Shown: positions 1-8,830 of the stretch, piece after piece
How positions within the stretch are numbered: the first letter of the stretch is position 1
Layout of the letters: every line of letters starts with the position of its first letter
Assembly: GCA_023431055.1 (NCBI GenBank)
Contig: JAEYXX010000113.1
Location: 1-63,384 of the forward strand
Reading direction: 5' to 3'
DNA from: Pseudomonadota bacterium
GTDB lineage: Bacteria > Pseudomonadota > Gammaproteobacteria > Pseudomonadales > Pseudomonadaceae
Length of the DNA: 63,384 bases
Translations under genes and position numbers: made by a program
Notes under the pieces: generated by a model
Database searches by the model: none
What the model was told of the DNA's origin: nothing
What the model saw: the letters and a program-made list of their open reading frames with translations, nothing else

Positions 1-128
1 ACCTGCGTTGGCAATACTGCGTTAAAAACAGCCTCAAAATGCTCATTTACAGCACGTAAACTGCGCTTTTTCGGCTGTTTTCGCCTTGTCTTGCCTGCCT
101 CGCCTACGTTTTTCAACGGCCTGTTAGA
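1..128 (+). repeat. Structured repeat family S, copy A
   Basis: First of three copies of an unnamed structured repeat (others near 24.4 and 58.7 kb). A GCGTT box (19-23) leads into an outer stem AAAACAGCC (25-33) pairing with GGCTGTTTT (73-81). Inside are the constant TGCTCA (40-45) and an inner stem TTTAC (46-50)/GTAAA (56-60) with loop AGCAC. It ends just beyond the 3' end of the LysR gene. The left edge may be cut by the window start. There is no GTAG head, so it is not an ordinary REP. Confidence 0.7.
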
Positions 129-131
129 GCG

Positions 132-1037
132 TCAGTGCTGCGGATAGATGTCGTGCGCGGCCTGGCGCACAGCTGCGATCATCGACGGTAAGGCCGGGTT
201 GTCGTTGTCGTCGCGCCAGACCAGATGCAGCTCCCCACTTATGCCTTCGGGTAGCGGCAGCTCGCGGAAACGTACTTGCTCGAAGCGGATGGCACTGGCG
301 CTGCGCGGCACCAGTGCCAGCCCCATGCCGGCATTGACCAGCGACAGGATGGTCAGGGTCGAGCCCAGCGCCTGAACAAACTCCGGCTGGATGCCGCTGG
401 CGCGAAACAGGCCGGTGTGCAGTTCGTTGAAGGGCTGCCAGGCGGTATGTGCATAAAGGATGAAGGGTTGGCCATGGAGCATTTCCAGGGTCGGCCTTTC
501 GTGCTGCGCCAGTGGATGTTCGGCGGGCGCAGCCAGCACGAAGGGTTCGCGCAGCAGGCATTCGCTGACCAGCCCAGGTTGTTGCAAGGGCGCTCGAACG
601 ATGGCCAGGTCCACACGCCGGGCGCGCAGTGCCTGCACCTGTTCGAAGGTACTCATCTCCAGCAGGGCGATATCCACCCCAGGGCGTTCGCGCTTGGCGG
701 TGGTGATCGCGCGCGGCAGCACGTCATACACCGCGCTGGCGACGAAGCTGATGTTGAGTGCGCCGCTTTCGCCGATGGCAGCCAGCCTGGCGCTTTGCGC
801 TGCGCGGTGGGCCTGGTCGAGCAGCGCCTGGGCTTCGACGAAGAAGGCGCGGCCAGCTGCCGTCAACGCCACCGAGCGGGTGCTGCGGGTGAACAACGCC
901 ACGCCCAACTGGTGTTCGAGCAGCTGGATCTGCCGGCTCAGCGGTGGCTGGGTCATGTTCAGGCGCTCGGCAGCGCGGCGGAAATTCAGCTCGGCGGCCA
1001 GGGTGGTGAAGCAGCGCAATTGGGCGAGGTCGAACAT
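132..1037 (-). CDS. LysR-type transcriptional regulator
   Basis: A 301-residue LysR regulator. The N-terminal winged helix-turn-helix (about residues 2-60) carries the family pattern of FRRAAERLNMTQPPLSRQI, followed by a periplasmic-binding-like effector domain. I chose the ATG giving MFDLAQLR over one eight codons upstream because the family normally starts just before the first helix. A perfect inverted repeat (AATCAA-N4-TTGATT) lies 18 bases upstream and could be its own operator. It sits at the end of the tct/gud block on the same strand, so control of glucarate/galactarate uptake and breakdown is a reasonable inference; the inducer cannot be read from the sequence. Confidence 0.93.
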   Translation of the reverse strand: MFDLAQLRCFTTLAAELNFRRAAERLNMTQPPLSRQIQLLEHQLGVALFTRSTRSVALTAAGRAFFVEAQALLDQAHRAAQSARLAAIGESGALNISFVASAVYDVLPRAITTAKRERPGVDIALLEMSTFEQVQALRARRVDLAIVRAPLQQPGLVSECLLREPFVLAAPAEHPLAQHERPTLEMLHGQPFILYAHTAWQPFNELHTGLFRASGIQPEFVQALGSTLTILSLVNAGMGLALVPRSASAIRFEQVRFRELPLPEGISGELHLVWRDDNDNPALPSMIAAVRQAAHDIYPQH

Positions 1038-1055
1038 TGATCCAATCCGGGTATC

Positions 1056-1071
1056 AATCAAATGCTTGATT
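1056..1071. promoter_or_regulatory. Palindrome upstream of lysR, candidate operator
   Basis: AATCAA ATGC TTGATT is a perfect 6-bp inverted repeat with a 4-base spacer, 18 bases upstream of the LysR start. LysR proteins often autoregulate through such dyads near their own promoter. This is inference from position and symmetry only. Confidence 0.4.
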
Positions 1072-1157
1072 AGATTAGACCTGGATCAATGCGGGCGTCC
1101 ATTATCGGCTTCAAGGCGCTGCAGACATCGTTCTAGAGCGCTTGAGGGATTACGGGA

Positions 1158-1193
1158 CGGGAAAGAAACCGCCCCCTGAGCAGAGGGGGCGGT
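1158..1193 (-). terminator. Terminator of the tct operon
   Basis: A perfect 10-bp stem (ACCGCCCCCT 1168-1177 / AGGGGGCGGT 1184-1193) is followed on the minus strand by TTTCTTTCC. It lies just beyond the tctA stop codon, so it should end the gudX–tctCBA transcript before lysR. Confidence 0.85.
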
Positions 1194-1200
1194 GAGTGGA

Positions 1201-2721
1201 TCAGGTACGCAGGATTTCGTTGATCGCGCTGGGTTTCGGGCGCAATGCACTGAACACCTGCCAGAGCACGAACACCAATGCCAGGCCGAGGAAGGTGCCG
1301 GCAATCGGATTGGTGAAGAACTCGGCGAAGCTGCCGTCCGAAAGCATCAGACCACGGCGCAGGTTGGTTTCCGCCATTGGCCCGAGGATGAAGCCGATGA
1401 TGAACGGCGCCGCCGGCATACCGGCCTTGACGAAGGCGTAGCCGAGCAGACCGAACAGCAGGATCGACCAGACGTCGAACAGGCGGCTGGACAGGCCGAA
1501 GGCACCGACCACGCACAGCACCAGAATGATCGGCAGCAGGATGTGCTTGGGCACGTCGAGCAGCTTGATGAACAGGCGCAGGCCGTAGAACTCCATGAAC
1601 AGCATCATGCAGGTGGCGACGATCAGCGCGGCGAAGATGGTGTACACCAGCGGGCCCTGGCTGATGAACAGCAGCGGACCGGGCTGGATGCCGTGGATCA
1701 GGAAGCCGCCGAGCATGATCGCGGTGACGGTGTCGCCGGGAATGCCCAGGGTCATCAGCGGCATCATGGCGCCGCCGATACCGGCGTTGTTGGCCGTCTC
1801 GCTGGCGACCACGCCGCCGATGTTGCCCTTGCCGTAGGTTTGCCCGTCTTTCGCGCGCTTCTTGGCGATGATGTAGGACACCAGGTTCGAGGTGCCCGCA
1901 CCGATGCCTGGCAGGATACCGATGCCCAGACCGATCAGGCCGGAGCGACCGGCGTTGGGCAGTTGCTCGCGAAATTCCTTGAGCGAGAAACCGAAGCCCT
2001 TGATGTTCTTCATGCTCACCGACCTGGCCTTGCCCTGTACGGCGTGGCGACCTGTTTCGGCCAGCTTGATGATTTCGGCCACGGCGAACATGCCGATCAT
2101 CACTGTCAGCATCGAGAAGCCGCCATTGAGCTCACTGATGCCGAAGGTGAAGCGGCGCACTGCCTCGACCGGGGCTATGCCGACGGTGGATACCGCGATA
2201 CCCAGCGCACCCGCGAACAGGCCCTTGACCATGGAACCTGCCGACAGGGTGGCGATCAGGGTCAGGGAAAATACAGCGATGGCGAAGTATTCATGCGGGC
2301 CGAAGCTCAGGGCGACCTTGGCCAGCTGCGGAGCGATGAACATCAGCGCGACGATGCTGAAGATGGTGCCGAGGAAGGAGAACACGATGCCGACGCCCAG
2401 CGCCTTGACGCCGTGCCCCTGCTCCATCAGCGGGCCACCGTCGAACACCGTGGCGATCGATGAAGGTGTTCCCGGAATCTTCAGCAGGATCGCCGAGATC
2501 AGGCCTCCGGATGTGGCGCCAATGAACAGTGCCACCAACAGCGACAGACCCGCTTGCGGGCCCATGGTGAAGGTCAGCGGCAGGCATAGCGCCACGGCCA
2601 TGGTCGCCGACAGGCCGGGCACGGCGCCGAAGACGATGCCCATGGCCACGCCGACGGCCATCAGCATCATGATGTTCAGTGAAAAGACGGCACCGAAGCC
2701 TTGCTGCAGTAATTCGAGCAT
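1201..2721 (-). CDS. Tripartite tricarboxylate transporter, large membrane subunit TctA
   Basis: 506 residues, the normal TctA size, very hydrophobic with about twelve membrane segments. The conserved TctA signature around residues 25-50 (GAVPGLSATMAVALCLPLTF) is present. It forms the permease with the small subunit TctB, whose stop codon lies only 9 bases upstream, and takes substrate from the periplasmic protein TctC. Genes follow the order tctC–tctB–tctA on the minus strand. Being next to a glucarate-dehydratase-like gene suggests an aldarate or related acid as substrate rather than citrate. Confidence 0.95.
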   Translation of the reverse strand: MLELLQQGFGAVFSLNIMMLMAVGVAMGIVFGAVPGLSATMAVALCLPLTFTMGPQAGLSLLVALFIGATSGGLISAILLKIPGTPSSIATVFDGGPLMEQGHGVKALGVGIVFSFLGTIFSIVALMFIAPQLAKVALSFGPHEYFAIAVFSLTLIATLSAGSMVKGLFAGALGIAVSTVGIAPVEAVRRFTFGISELNGGFSMLTVMIGMFAVAEIIKLAETGRHAVQGKARSVSMKNIKGFGFSLKEFREQLPNAGRSGLIGLGIGILPGIGAGTSNLVSYIIAKKRAKDGQTYGKGNIGGVVASETANNAGIGGAMMPLMTLGIPGDTVTAIMLGGFLIHGIQPGPLLFISQGPLVYTIFAALIVATCMMLFMEFYGLRLFIKLLDVPKHILLPIILVLCVVGAFGLSSRLFDVWSILLFGLLGYAFVKAGMPAAPFIIGFILGPMAETNLRRGLMLSDGSFAEFFTNPIAGTFLGLALVFVLWQVFSALRPKPSAINEILRT

Positions 2722-2730
2722 GGTCGATCC

Positions 2731-3240
2731 TCAGATGAAATTGTTCAGCAGGCCAGCGGGCAGCAACAGGTCGAAGGCCTCGCGGAACAGCAGGAAAATG
2801 AGCGCAGAGCAGATAACGGCGATCAGCAGATAGGTCAGGTGCCTGGCTTTCTGGTTTACCGGCGTCAGCACGAGGAACTGCAGATACAGGTAAACCACGG
2901 TCATGATCGGGAAACCCACAGGGCCGAGCAGGGCCATGTAGCCAAGGATCAGGCCGAGTGTCTTGATGACGGTCTTCGGCTCGACAATTTCAACAGTTGG
3001 CTCTTCGGCTTCTGCAGGAGCCGGACTGGCGGCGGGTTCGGCAGCAGCCTTGGGTTTGGCAAAGGCGCTGACCAGTTGCATCAGGCCAAGCAGAGACAGG
3101 AATCCGGCCAGCAGTTTCGGCACCGTGGCCGCATCGACACCATCATGCCCGGGCAGCTGTTGTGCCAGAACCAGATAGGTAAGGCTGGCGCCGAGCATGA
3201 CAAGGCCGATGATCAGTTCTTTCTTGTTCAGGGTGTTCAT
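2731..3240 (-). CDS. Tripartite tricarboxylate transporter, small membrane subunit TctB
   Basis: 169 residues with four predicted membrane segments: one near the N-terminus (ELIIGLVMLGASLTYLVLA), one around residue 45, then a Pro/Ala/Glu-rich cytoplasmic or periplasmic linker (about 65-90), then two or three C-terminal segments. This is the usual TctB layout. It is separated from tctC by 66 bases containing a strong hairpin, and from tctA by 9 bases. Confidence 0.9.
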   Translation of the reverse strand: MNTLNKKELIIGLVMLGASLTYLVLAQQLPGHDGVDAATVPKLLAGFLSLLGLMQLVSAFAKPKAAAEPAASPAPAEAEEPTVEIVEPKTVIKTLGLILGYMALLGPVGFPIMTVVYLYLQFLVLTPVNQKARHLTYLLIAVICSALIFLLFREAFDLLLPAGLLNNFI

Positions 3241-3263
3241 CGTGTACCTCGATGTTCTGAGGT

Positions 3264-3298
3264 GCAGCGCCGGTCCGAATCGGTCGGGCCGGCGCTGC
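3264..3298 (-). terminator. Intra-operon hairpin between tctC and tctB
   Basis: GCAGCGCCGG (3264-3273) pairs perfectly with CCGGCGCTGC (3289-3298). No U-run follows on the minus strand, so it is more likely an mRNA-stabilising or partly terminating element that keeps the binding protein more abundant than the membrane subunits. Confidence 0.6.
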
Positions 3299-3306
3299 GG
3301 TATGGC

Positions 3307-4284
3307 TTACTTGGCCTTGCGCAGTTCATCCTTGAACTGCATGAAGTCTTCGCGGGTCTTGGCCAGAATCTGCTTGGCGTCTTCGGTGGCGAAGAACGCG
3401 ACCGGCTGCTTGAACTTCTTCAGGTCTTCAGCGTAGGCAGGCTGCTCGGTGATCTGCTGCATGATGTCGGACATCTTCTTCACGATCGCCGGGTCGGTGC
3501 CTTTCGGGAAGGCCACTACGTAGGGCTTGTCCATGGTGATGTCGAGGCCTTGCTCCTTGAGGGTCGGTACTTCACCCAGCATGGCGTTGCGCTCGGCGTT
3601 GGGCTGGCCCAGTGCGACCATCTGACCGCCTTGCACGTAATCCTGTACGGAACCGTAGGTGATGGCGCCCATGTCCAGGCGGCCGCCCAGCATGCCGACC
3701 ACGCGGTCGGAGACGGTGCCGCCGTCGACCATCTTCAGCTTGGCGCCGGTAAGTTTCTCCAGCATCAGGCCTTGCAGGTGGGAGAAGCTGCCCATCTCGG
3801 TGCCGTAGGTGATGCTGCCCGGGTTAGCCTTGGACTTGTCGACCAGGTCTTTCATGCTGGTCACGCCGGACTGCTTGGAGGCGACGAACACGGTGCTCTT
3901 GTCGACGCCAGCGATGCAGGAAACGTCGAAGGTCTCGTAGCTGTCTTCGGTCAGGCCGGCCACTTCGTTGACGATCAACTGGCCCGGGTGGGTGAACAGG
4001 ATGGTGTTGCCATCCGCCGCAGCGCCTTTGACCTGTTCGGCCGCCAGGGTGCCGCCGCCGCCAGCGACGTTGGTCACTACCATGGTCTTGCCGGTGATCT
4101 CGTTGAAGTACTTGGCCATCATGCGGGCGTTGAAGTCGGTGTCGCCGCCTGGGTTGGCGATTACCACTACCTGGACGGGGCGGGTCGGCCATTTCACGTC
4201 ATCGGCGAAGGTGGCGGAATGAGTGGTCAGGACACCCATGCCGACCAGGGCAGAAAGGAGGGAGGCGCGGAATGTTTTTTTCAT
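3307..4284 (-). CDS. Tripartite tricarboxylate transporter substrate-binding protein TctC
   Basis: 325 residues starting at MKKTFRASL. This start places a classical signal peptide first (positive KK, hydrophobic core, cleavage after HSATFA); an upstream in-frame ATG would bury it. The mature protein is the Bug/TctC extracytoplasmic solute receptor, with the typical VVIANPGGDTD loop and an internal YGTEMGSFSH segment. It binds a carboxylated substrate in the periplasm and delivers it to TctAB. It follows the gudX-like gene by 35 bases in the same operon, which points to an aldaric-acid-like ligand. Confidence 0.95.
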   Translation of the reverse strand: MKKTFRASLLSALVGMGVLTTHSATFADDVKWPTRPVQVVVIANPGGDTDFNARMMAKYFNEITGKTMVVTNVAGGGGTLAAEQVKGAAADGNTILFTHPGQLIVNEVAGLTEDSYETFDVSCIAGVDKSTVFVASKQSGVTSMKDLVDKSKANPGSITYGTEMGSFSHLQGLMLEKLTGAKLKMVDGGTVSDRVVGMLGGRLDMGAITYGSVQDYVQGGQMVALGQPNAERNAMLGEVPTLKEQGLDITMDKPYVVAFPKGTDPAIVKKMSDIMQQITEQPAYAEDLKKFKQPVAFFATEDAKQILAKTREDFMQFKDELRKAK

Positions 4285-4319
4285 TGGAATACTCCGGGGT
4301 TGGATAAAAGCCGCGTGAG

Positions 4320-5714
4320 TCAGTCGCGGCCGAGGCTGGGACGTTTCGGGTCGTATTGCCAACCCGGAACTAGGTACTGCATGGCCATGGCGTCGTCACG
4401 CGCGCCGTTGGCCACCTTTTTGTAAAGCTCGTGGGCGGCCATGATCCGCTCCATGTCCGGCTCGATACCGAGGCCGGGCTTGTCCGAGACCTGCACCTGG
4501 CCGCCGACGATCTGCAGCGGCTCGCGGGTCAGACGTTCCTCGCCTTCCTGCCAGATCCAGTGGGTGTCGATAGCCGTGACGCGGCCGGGCACGGCCGCAG
4601 CGGCATGGGTGAACATGGCCAGGGAAATATCGAAGTGGTTGTTCGAATGCGAACCCCAGGTCAAGCCGAACTCTTCACAGACCTGACCGAGGCGCACGGC
4701 GCCTTGCATGGTCCAGAAGTGCGGGTCGGCCAGGGGAATGTCCACGGCCTCCAGGCGCAACGAGTGCCCCATCTGCCGCCAGTCGGTGGCGACCATATTG
4801 GTGGCGGTGGGGATGCCGGTGGCGCGCTTGAACTCGGCCATGATCTCGCGACCCGAGTAGCCATTCTCCGGGCCGCAAGGGTCTTCGGCATAGGTCAGCA
4901 CGTGACCTTGTCCTTGGCACAGGGCGATGGCCTCATCCAGTGACCAGGCGCCATTGGGGTCGAGGGTGACGCGGGCATCGGGGAAGCGCGCCTTGATCGC
5001 GCGGATTGCGTCCATCTCTTCGGCGCCACGCATCACGCCGCCCTTGAGTTTGAAGTCATTGAAGCCGTAGCGCGCATGCGCCGCTTCGGCCAGGCGGGCG
5101 ATGGCGTCCGGCGTCAGCGCGGCTTGATGGCGCAGGTGATACCAGTCATCTGCCGAGCCTTTACCTGCAAGATAGGGCAGGTCGGTGCGCTGGCGTTCAC
5201 CTATATAGAAGAGGTAGGCGAGCATCGGCACGCTATCGCGTTGCTGGCCGCTGCCGAGCAGCTCGGCCACCGGCACGTCGAGATGCTGGCCGAGCAGATC
5301 GAGCAGGGCGGCTTCGACCGCGGTGATCACGTTGTCCAGGCGCAGGTTGATCTCGTGCGGTTGCTTGAGTACACGCGCTTCGGATTCGGAGGTGACCTGA
5401 TGCTGAGTGGTCTGCGGCCCCTTGGCCGGGCCGGCGATGGCCTGGCGCAGGCGATTGAGCACATGGTTGTAACGGCCTACCGATTGGCCGATCACCAGTT
5501 CACGGCAGCGCTCCAGCGCCTGGCGGATGCCTTCGCCACCGGGGACCTCGCCACAACCGATGCGCCCGGCATTGTCCTTGAGCAGCACCAGATTGCGGGT
5601 GAAATAGGGGGCGTGGGCGCCGCACAGGTTGAGCAGCATGCTGTCATGGCCGGCGACCGGAATGACCTGCATCTCGACGATCTGGGGTGTGCTGCTGCGG
5701 GGGGCTTCGTACAT
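4320..5714 (-). CDS. Glucarate dehydratase-related protein (GudX-like), enolase superfamily
   Basis: 464 residues from MYEAPRSST; upstream in-frame sequence lacks family similarity. The mandelate-racemase-type catalytic set is intact: KLK at 222-224, metal ligands Asp252, Glu277 and Asn306 with Asn254 nearby, and His356 in GSHSNNH. The C-terminus (KRPSLGRD) resembles E. coli GudX more than GudD. The loop around residues 95-125 differs: where GudD and GudX have TFDLR or TFELR this protein has EINLR preceded by a longer, polar segment, so the active-site lid may read a different sugar acid. It is the first gene of the operon with tctCBA and divergent from kdgD. Dehydration of an aldarate is likely; the exact substrate is unknown. 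Confidence 0.85.
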   Translation of the reverse strand: MYEAPRSSTPQIVEMQVIPVAGHDSMLLNLCGAHAPYFTRNLVLLKDNAGRIGCGEVPGGEGIRQALERCRELVIGQSVGRYNHVLNRLRQAIAGPAKGPQTTQHQVTSESEARVLKQPHEINLRLDNVITAVEAALLDLLGQHLDVPVAELLGSGQQRDSVPMLAYLFYIGERQRTDLPYLAGKGSADDWYHLRHQAALTPDAIARLAEAAHARYGFNDFKLKGGVMRGAEEMDAIRAIKARFPDARVTLDPNGAWSLDEAIALCQGQGHVLTYAEDPCGPENGYSGREIMAEFKRATGIPTATNMVATDWRQMGHSLRLEAVDIPLADPHFWTMQGAVRLGQVCEEFGLTWGSHSNNHFDISLAMFTHAAAAVPGRVTAIDTHWIWQEGEERLTREPLQIVGGQVQVSDKPGLGIEPDMERIMAAHELYKKVANGARDDAMAMQYLVPGWQYDPKRPSLGRD

Positions 5715-6262
5715 CTTGGCTGGGGCTCCGATACTGGTGCGGCCCTCGGCCGCAATGGCGAAGGTACGGTTCAGTCGTGCACCGGGATCAGCAAGCGATC
5801 CTCGCTGCAGCAAGCAAGAGCATGGGCAAAGAAGGCAACGAAGCCCGCGCGGAATACGCTGTTCGGGCGGCTGCTGGCATCGGTGCAATGACCAGCGCGA
5901 TGGCAGGGCAGGGCGGCAGTGAAGGTCTGTGACATGACCTGGGCCTCGTTTGTTTTTATTGGAATGTCATAGGTTGTCGTATGACTTGGTGGAATTAGTA
6001 CCAGCCTGTTCCAGGCCTGTCAACGTTGCTCATGGCGAATGATGATTGCGCTGCCATTTCTTCTGGCGTGATCATGGAGCCTGCTCTAGTCTCAGCTTTG
6101 CGCTTGTGTAGCGGTTTTCCGGCGAGGCGGGCGAGGGCGGGTAAATCTTCGACGAACGGACGATACGAAAACTGGTGTTTTTTTTGTTGTTGTACGATAA
6201 CGTATCTCTACAGCTGCGGCTGACGTAATTCCTCACAACTCGCTTTACAGGGTGTTCGCATA
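5715..6262. promoter_or_regulatory. Divergent promoter region between gudX-like gene and kdgD
   Basis: 548 bases without a convincing gene, noticeably more AT-rich than the neighbours from about 5940 onward. It must contain the start signals for the leftward gudX–tct operon and the rightward kdgD–gudD operon. It holds the inverted repeat listed separately and a smaller dyad TACG-ATAA-CGTA at 6193-6204 about 60 bases before kdgD. Confidence 0.6.
5966..5985. promoter_or_regulatory. Inverted repeat, candidate operator of the aldarate regulon
   Basis: GTCATA (5966-5971) and TATGAC (5980-5985) form a perfect 6-bp dyad with an 8-base spacer in the divergent control region. Size and spacing fit a LysR-type or GntR-type dimer. 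The only regulator gene in the cluster is the LysR at the left end. Confidence 0.45.
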
Positions 6263-7174
6263 ATGAATCCACAAGAACTTAAGTCCATCCTCTCCTCCGG
6301 TCTGCTGTCTTTCCCGGTGACCGACTTCGATGCTGCCGGTGATTTCAACCAGGCTGGCTACATCCGCCGCCTCGAGTGGCTGGCGCCTTACGGTGCTTCC
6401 GCTCTGTTCGCTGCCGGCGGTACTGGCGAGTTCTTTTCCCTGGCGCCGGACGAATACAGCGCCGTGATCAAGACTGCCGTAGATACCTGCGAGAAGTCCG
6501 TACCGATCCTGGCTGGCGTTGGCGGCCCGACCCGCGTTGCCATCCAGATGGCGCAGGAAGCCGAGCGCCTGGGCGCCAAGGGCCTGCTGCTGCTGCCGCA
6601 CTATCTGACCGAAGCCTCGCAGGACGGCGTTGCCGCTCACGTCGAGCAGGTGTGCAAGTCGGTGAACATCGGCGTGGTGATCTACAACCGCAACGTCTGC
6701 CGCCTCAACGCCAATCTGCTGGAACAACTGGCCGAGCGTTGCCCGAACCTGATCGGCTACAAGGACGGCCTGGGTGACATTGAGCTGATGGTGTCGATCC
6801 GTCGTCGCCTGGGCGAGCGCCTGACCTACCTCGGCGGCCTGCCGACCGCTGAAGTCTATGCCGCCGCCTACAGGGCGCTGGGTGTGCCGGTTTATTCCTC
6901 GGCCGTGTTCAACTTCATCCCGAAAACCGCGATGGACTTCTACCGCGCCATCGCGGCTGAAGACCACGTCACTGTTGGCAAGCTGATCGACGATTTCTTC
7001 CTGCCGTACCTGGACATCCGTAACCGCAAGGCCGGCTATGCCGTGAGCATCGTCAAGGCCGGTGCCAAGATCGTCGGTTACGACGCCGGCCCGGTACGTG
7101 CTCCGCTGACCGATCTGCTGCCGGACGAGTACGAAGCCCTGGCCAAGCTGATCGAAGCCCAAGGCGCGCAGTAA
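6263..7174 (+). CDS. kdgD: 5-dehydro-4-deoxyglucarate dehydratase
   Basis: 303 residues, a DHDPS/NAL-family TIM barrel. It converts 5-dehydro-4-deoxy-D-glucarate to 2,5-dioxopentanoate (2-oxoglutarate semialdehyde) with loss of CO2 and water, the step after GudD and GarD. Visible family features are the carboxylate-binding GGTGE (52-56), the catalytic Tyr141 in VIYNR and the Schiff-base Lys167 in IGYKDG. It is the first rightward gene of the cluster, with gudD following after a strong hairpin. The start is the ATG preceded by CAGGGTGTTCGCATA, a weak ribosome site. Confidence 0.95.
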   Translation: MNPQELKSILSSGLLSFPVTDFDAAGDFNQAGYIRRLEWLAPYGASALFAAGGTGEFFSLAPDEYSAVIKTAVDTCEKSVPILAGVGGPTRVAIQMAQEAERLGAKGLLLLPHYLTEASQDGVAAHVEQVCKSVNIGVVIYNRNVCRLNANLLEQLAERCPNLIGYKDGLGDIELMVSIRRRLGERLTYLGGLPTAEVYAAAYRALGVPVYSSAVFNFIPKTAMDFYRAIAAEDHVTVGKLIDDFFLPYLDIRNRKAGYAVSIVKAGAKIVGYDAGPVRAPLTDLLPDEYEALAKLIEAQGAQ

Positions 7175-7183
7175 TAGCGCAGA

Positions 7184-7209
7184 GGGCCGCTCGCTGCGGC
7201 GAGCGGCCC
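7184..7209 (+). terminator. Hairpin between kdgD and gudD
   Basis: GGGCCGCTCGC (7184-7194) and GCGAGCGGCCC (7199-7209) form a perfect 11-bp stem with loop TGCG. There is no U-run, so it probably stabilises the kdgD mRNA end or attenuates rather than fully terminating. Confidence 0.6.
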
Positions 7210-7285
7210 AGTCGCGTTCCGGTAAGCCGGGCGCGAGTACGTTGAAACATTGTCGAACCCGCATAAGAACAACAGGGTAACGCTC

Positions 7286-8635
7286 ATGACTTCACAGATT
7301 CCTGCCGCTGTCGGCACTCCGCTGATCACCGAGCTGCAAGTCGTACCGGTCGCCGGTCAAGACAGCATGCTGCTCAATCTGAGCGGTGCCCACGGCCCTT
7401 ACTTCACCCGCAACATCCTCATTCTCAAGGACAGCGCCGGCCACGTCGGTGTTGGCGAAGTCCCGGGCGGCGAGGGCATTCGCAAGACCCTCGAAGACGC
7501 CCGCTCGATCCTCGTCGGCCAGCCGGTCGGCAACTACAATGCGCTGCTCAACCAGGTACGCCGCGCCTTCGCCGACCGCGATTCCGGCGGCCGTGGTCTG
7601 CAGACCTTCGACTTGCGCATCACCATCCATGCCGTCACCGCGCTGGAGTCGGCGCTGCTCGACCTGCTTGGCCAGCACCTCGGTGTGCCGGTGGCAGCAT
7701 TGCTCGGTGAAGGCCAGCAGCGCGATGCGGTGGAAATGCTCGGTTATCTGTTCTTCGTCGGTGACAAGGACAAGACCGATCTCGGTTACCGCGACGAGCG
7801 CGATGCCGATGACACCTGGGAGCGCGTGCGCAACCAGACCGCACTGACCCCGGAAACCATCGTCCGCCAAGCCGAGGCCGCGCATGCGCGCTATGGCTTC
7901 AACGATTTCAAGCTCAAGGGCGGTGTGCTGCATGGCGAAGCCGAAGTCGAGGCGATTCGTGCCCTGGCCGCACGCTTCCCGAACGCGCGTGTGACCCTCG
8001 ACCCGAATGGCGGTTGGTCGCTGGACCAGGCCATCGCCCTGTGCCGCGACCTGCATGGTGTGCTGGCCTATGCCGAAGACCCTTGCGGCGCCGAGAACGG
8101 TTACTCCGGTCGTGAGGTGATGGCTGAGTTCCGCCGTGCCACCGGCCTGCCCACTGCGACCAACATGATCGCTACCGACTGGCGGCAGATGGGCCACACC
8201 ATCTCCCTGCAATCGGTGGATATCCCGCTGGCCGACCCGCATTTCTGGACCATGGCCGGTTCCGTACGCGTGGCGCAGATGTGCAACGACTGGGGCCTGA
8301 CCTGGGGCTCGCACTCCAACAACCACTTCGATATCTCCCTGGCCATGTTCACCCACGTCGCTGCCGCTGCGCCGGGCCGCGTGACCGCCATCGATACCCA
8401 CTGGATCTGGCAGGACGGCCAGTACCTGACGCGTAACCCGTTGCGCATCGAAGGTGGTCTGGTGCAGGTGCCGAAAACGCCGGGCCTCGGCGTCGAGCTG
8501 GATTGGGACGCGCTGGCCAAGGCGCACGAGTTGTACCAGGTCAAGGGCCTGGGCGCGCGTGACGACGCCATCGCCATGCAGTACCTGATCCCGGGCTGGA
8601 CCTTCAATAACAAGAAGCCCTGCCTGGTGCGTTGA
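7286..8635 (+). CDS. gudD: Glucarate dehydratase
   Basis: 449 residues from the ATG giving [10 protein letters not shown]; a TTG twelve codons upstream is less likely. It dehydrates D-glucarate (and L-idarate) to 5-dehydro-4-deoxyglucarate. It follows E. coli GudD nearly throughout, including the lid segment [11 protein letters not shown] (101-111), the KxK bases Lys209/Lys211, metal ligands Asp239, Glu264 and Asn293, and His343 in GSHSNNH. It lies between kdgD and the gudP-type transporter, so this copy is the genuine glucarate enzyme, in contrast to the divergent paralogue at 4.3-5.7 kb. Confidence 0.96.
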   Translation: MTSQIPAAVGTPLITELQVVPVAGQDSMLLNLSGAHGPYFTRNILILKDSAGHVGVGEVPGGEGIRKTLEDARSILVGQPVGNYNALLNQVRRAFADRDSGGRGLQTFDLRITIHAVTALESALLDLLGQHLGVPVAALLGEGQQRDAVEMLGYLFFVGDKDKTDLGYRDERDADDTWERVRNQTALTPETIVRQAEAAHARYGFNDFKLKGGVLHGEAEVEAIRALAARFPNARVTLDPNGGWSLDQAIALCRDLHGVLAYAEDPCGAENGYSGREVMAEFRRATGLPTATNMIATDWRQMGHTISLQSVDIPLADPHFWTMAGSVRVAQMCNDWGLTWGSHSNNHFDISLAMFTHVAAAAPGRVTAIDTHWIWQDGQYLTRNPLRIEGGLVQVPKTPGLGVELDWDALAKAHELYQVKGLGARDDAIAMQYLIPGWTFNNKKPCLVR

Positions 8636-8666
8636 GTCAGGTCCGCAGTCCTGTAGGGTGGACTTC

Positions 8667-8724
8667 CGTAGGGTGGGCTTCAGCCCACCAATAATGCAGT
8701 CGGTGGGCTGAAGCCCACCCTACG
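8667..8724. repeat. REP-like inverted pair, GTAGGGTGGGC family
   Basis: Two 23-base hairpin units in opposite orientation (8667-8689 and 8702-8724, exact reverse complements) are separated by 12 bases. Each unit opens with GTAG and folds as GGTGGGC-TTCA-GCCCACC. A truncated third unit lies at 8653-8664. GTAG-headed hairpins in inverted pairs are the layout of REP elements mobilised by RAYT transposases. Confidence 0.85.
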
Positions 8725-8830
8725 GGTTGATGCCCATGGGCCGAAGCGGAGCGCCGCCCGGCCCGCCCTACGGGGATGTTCGCTCCCGCCTACGGGCTCA
8801 GCCTTTCCTTCTGTCTCACGAGCCTTGCCG

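Noticed and set aside
6026..6223. A small open frame in the gudX/kdgD gap
   Set aside because: Cys- and Arg-rich translation without family features or ribosome site; the sequence is better read as a control region.
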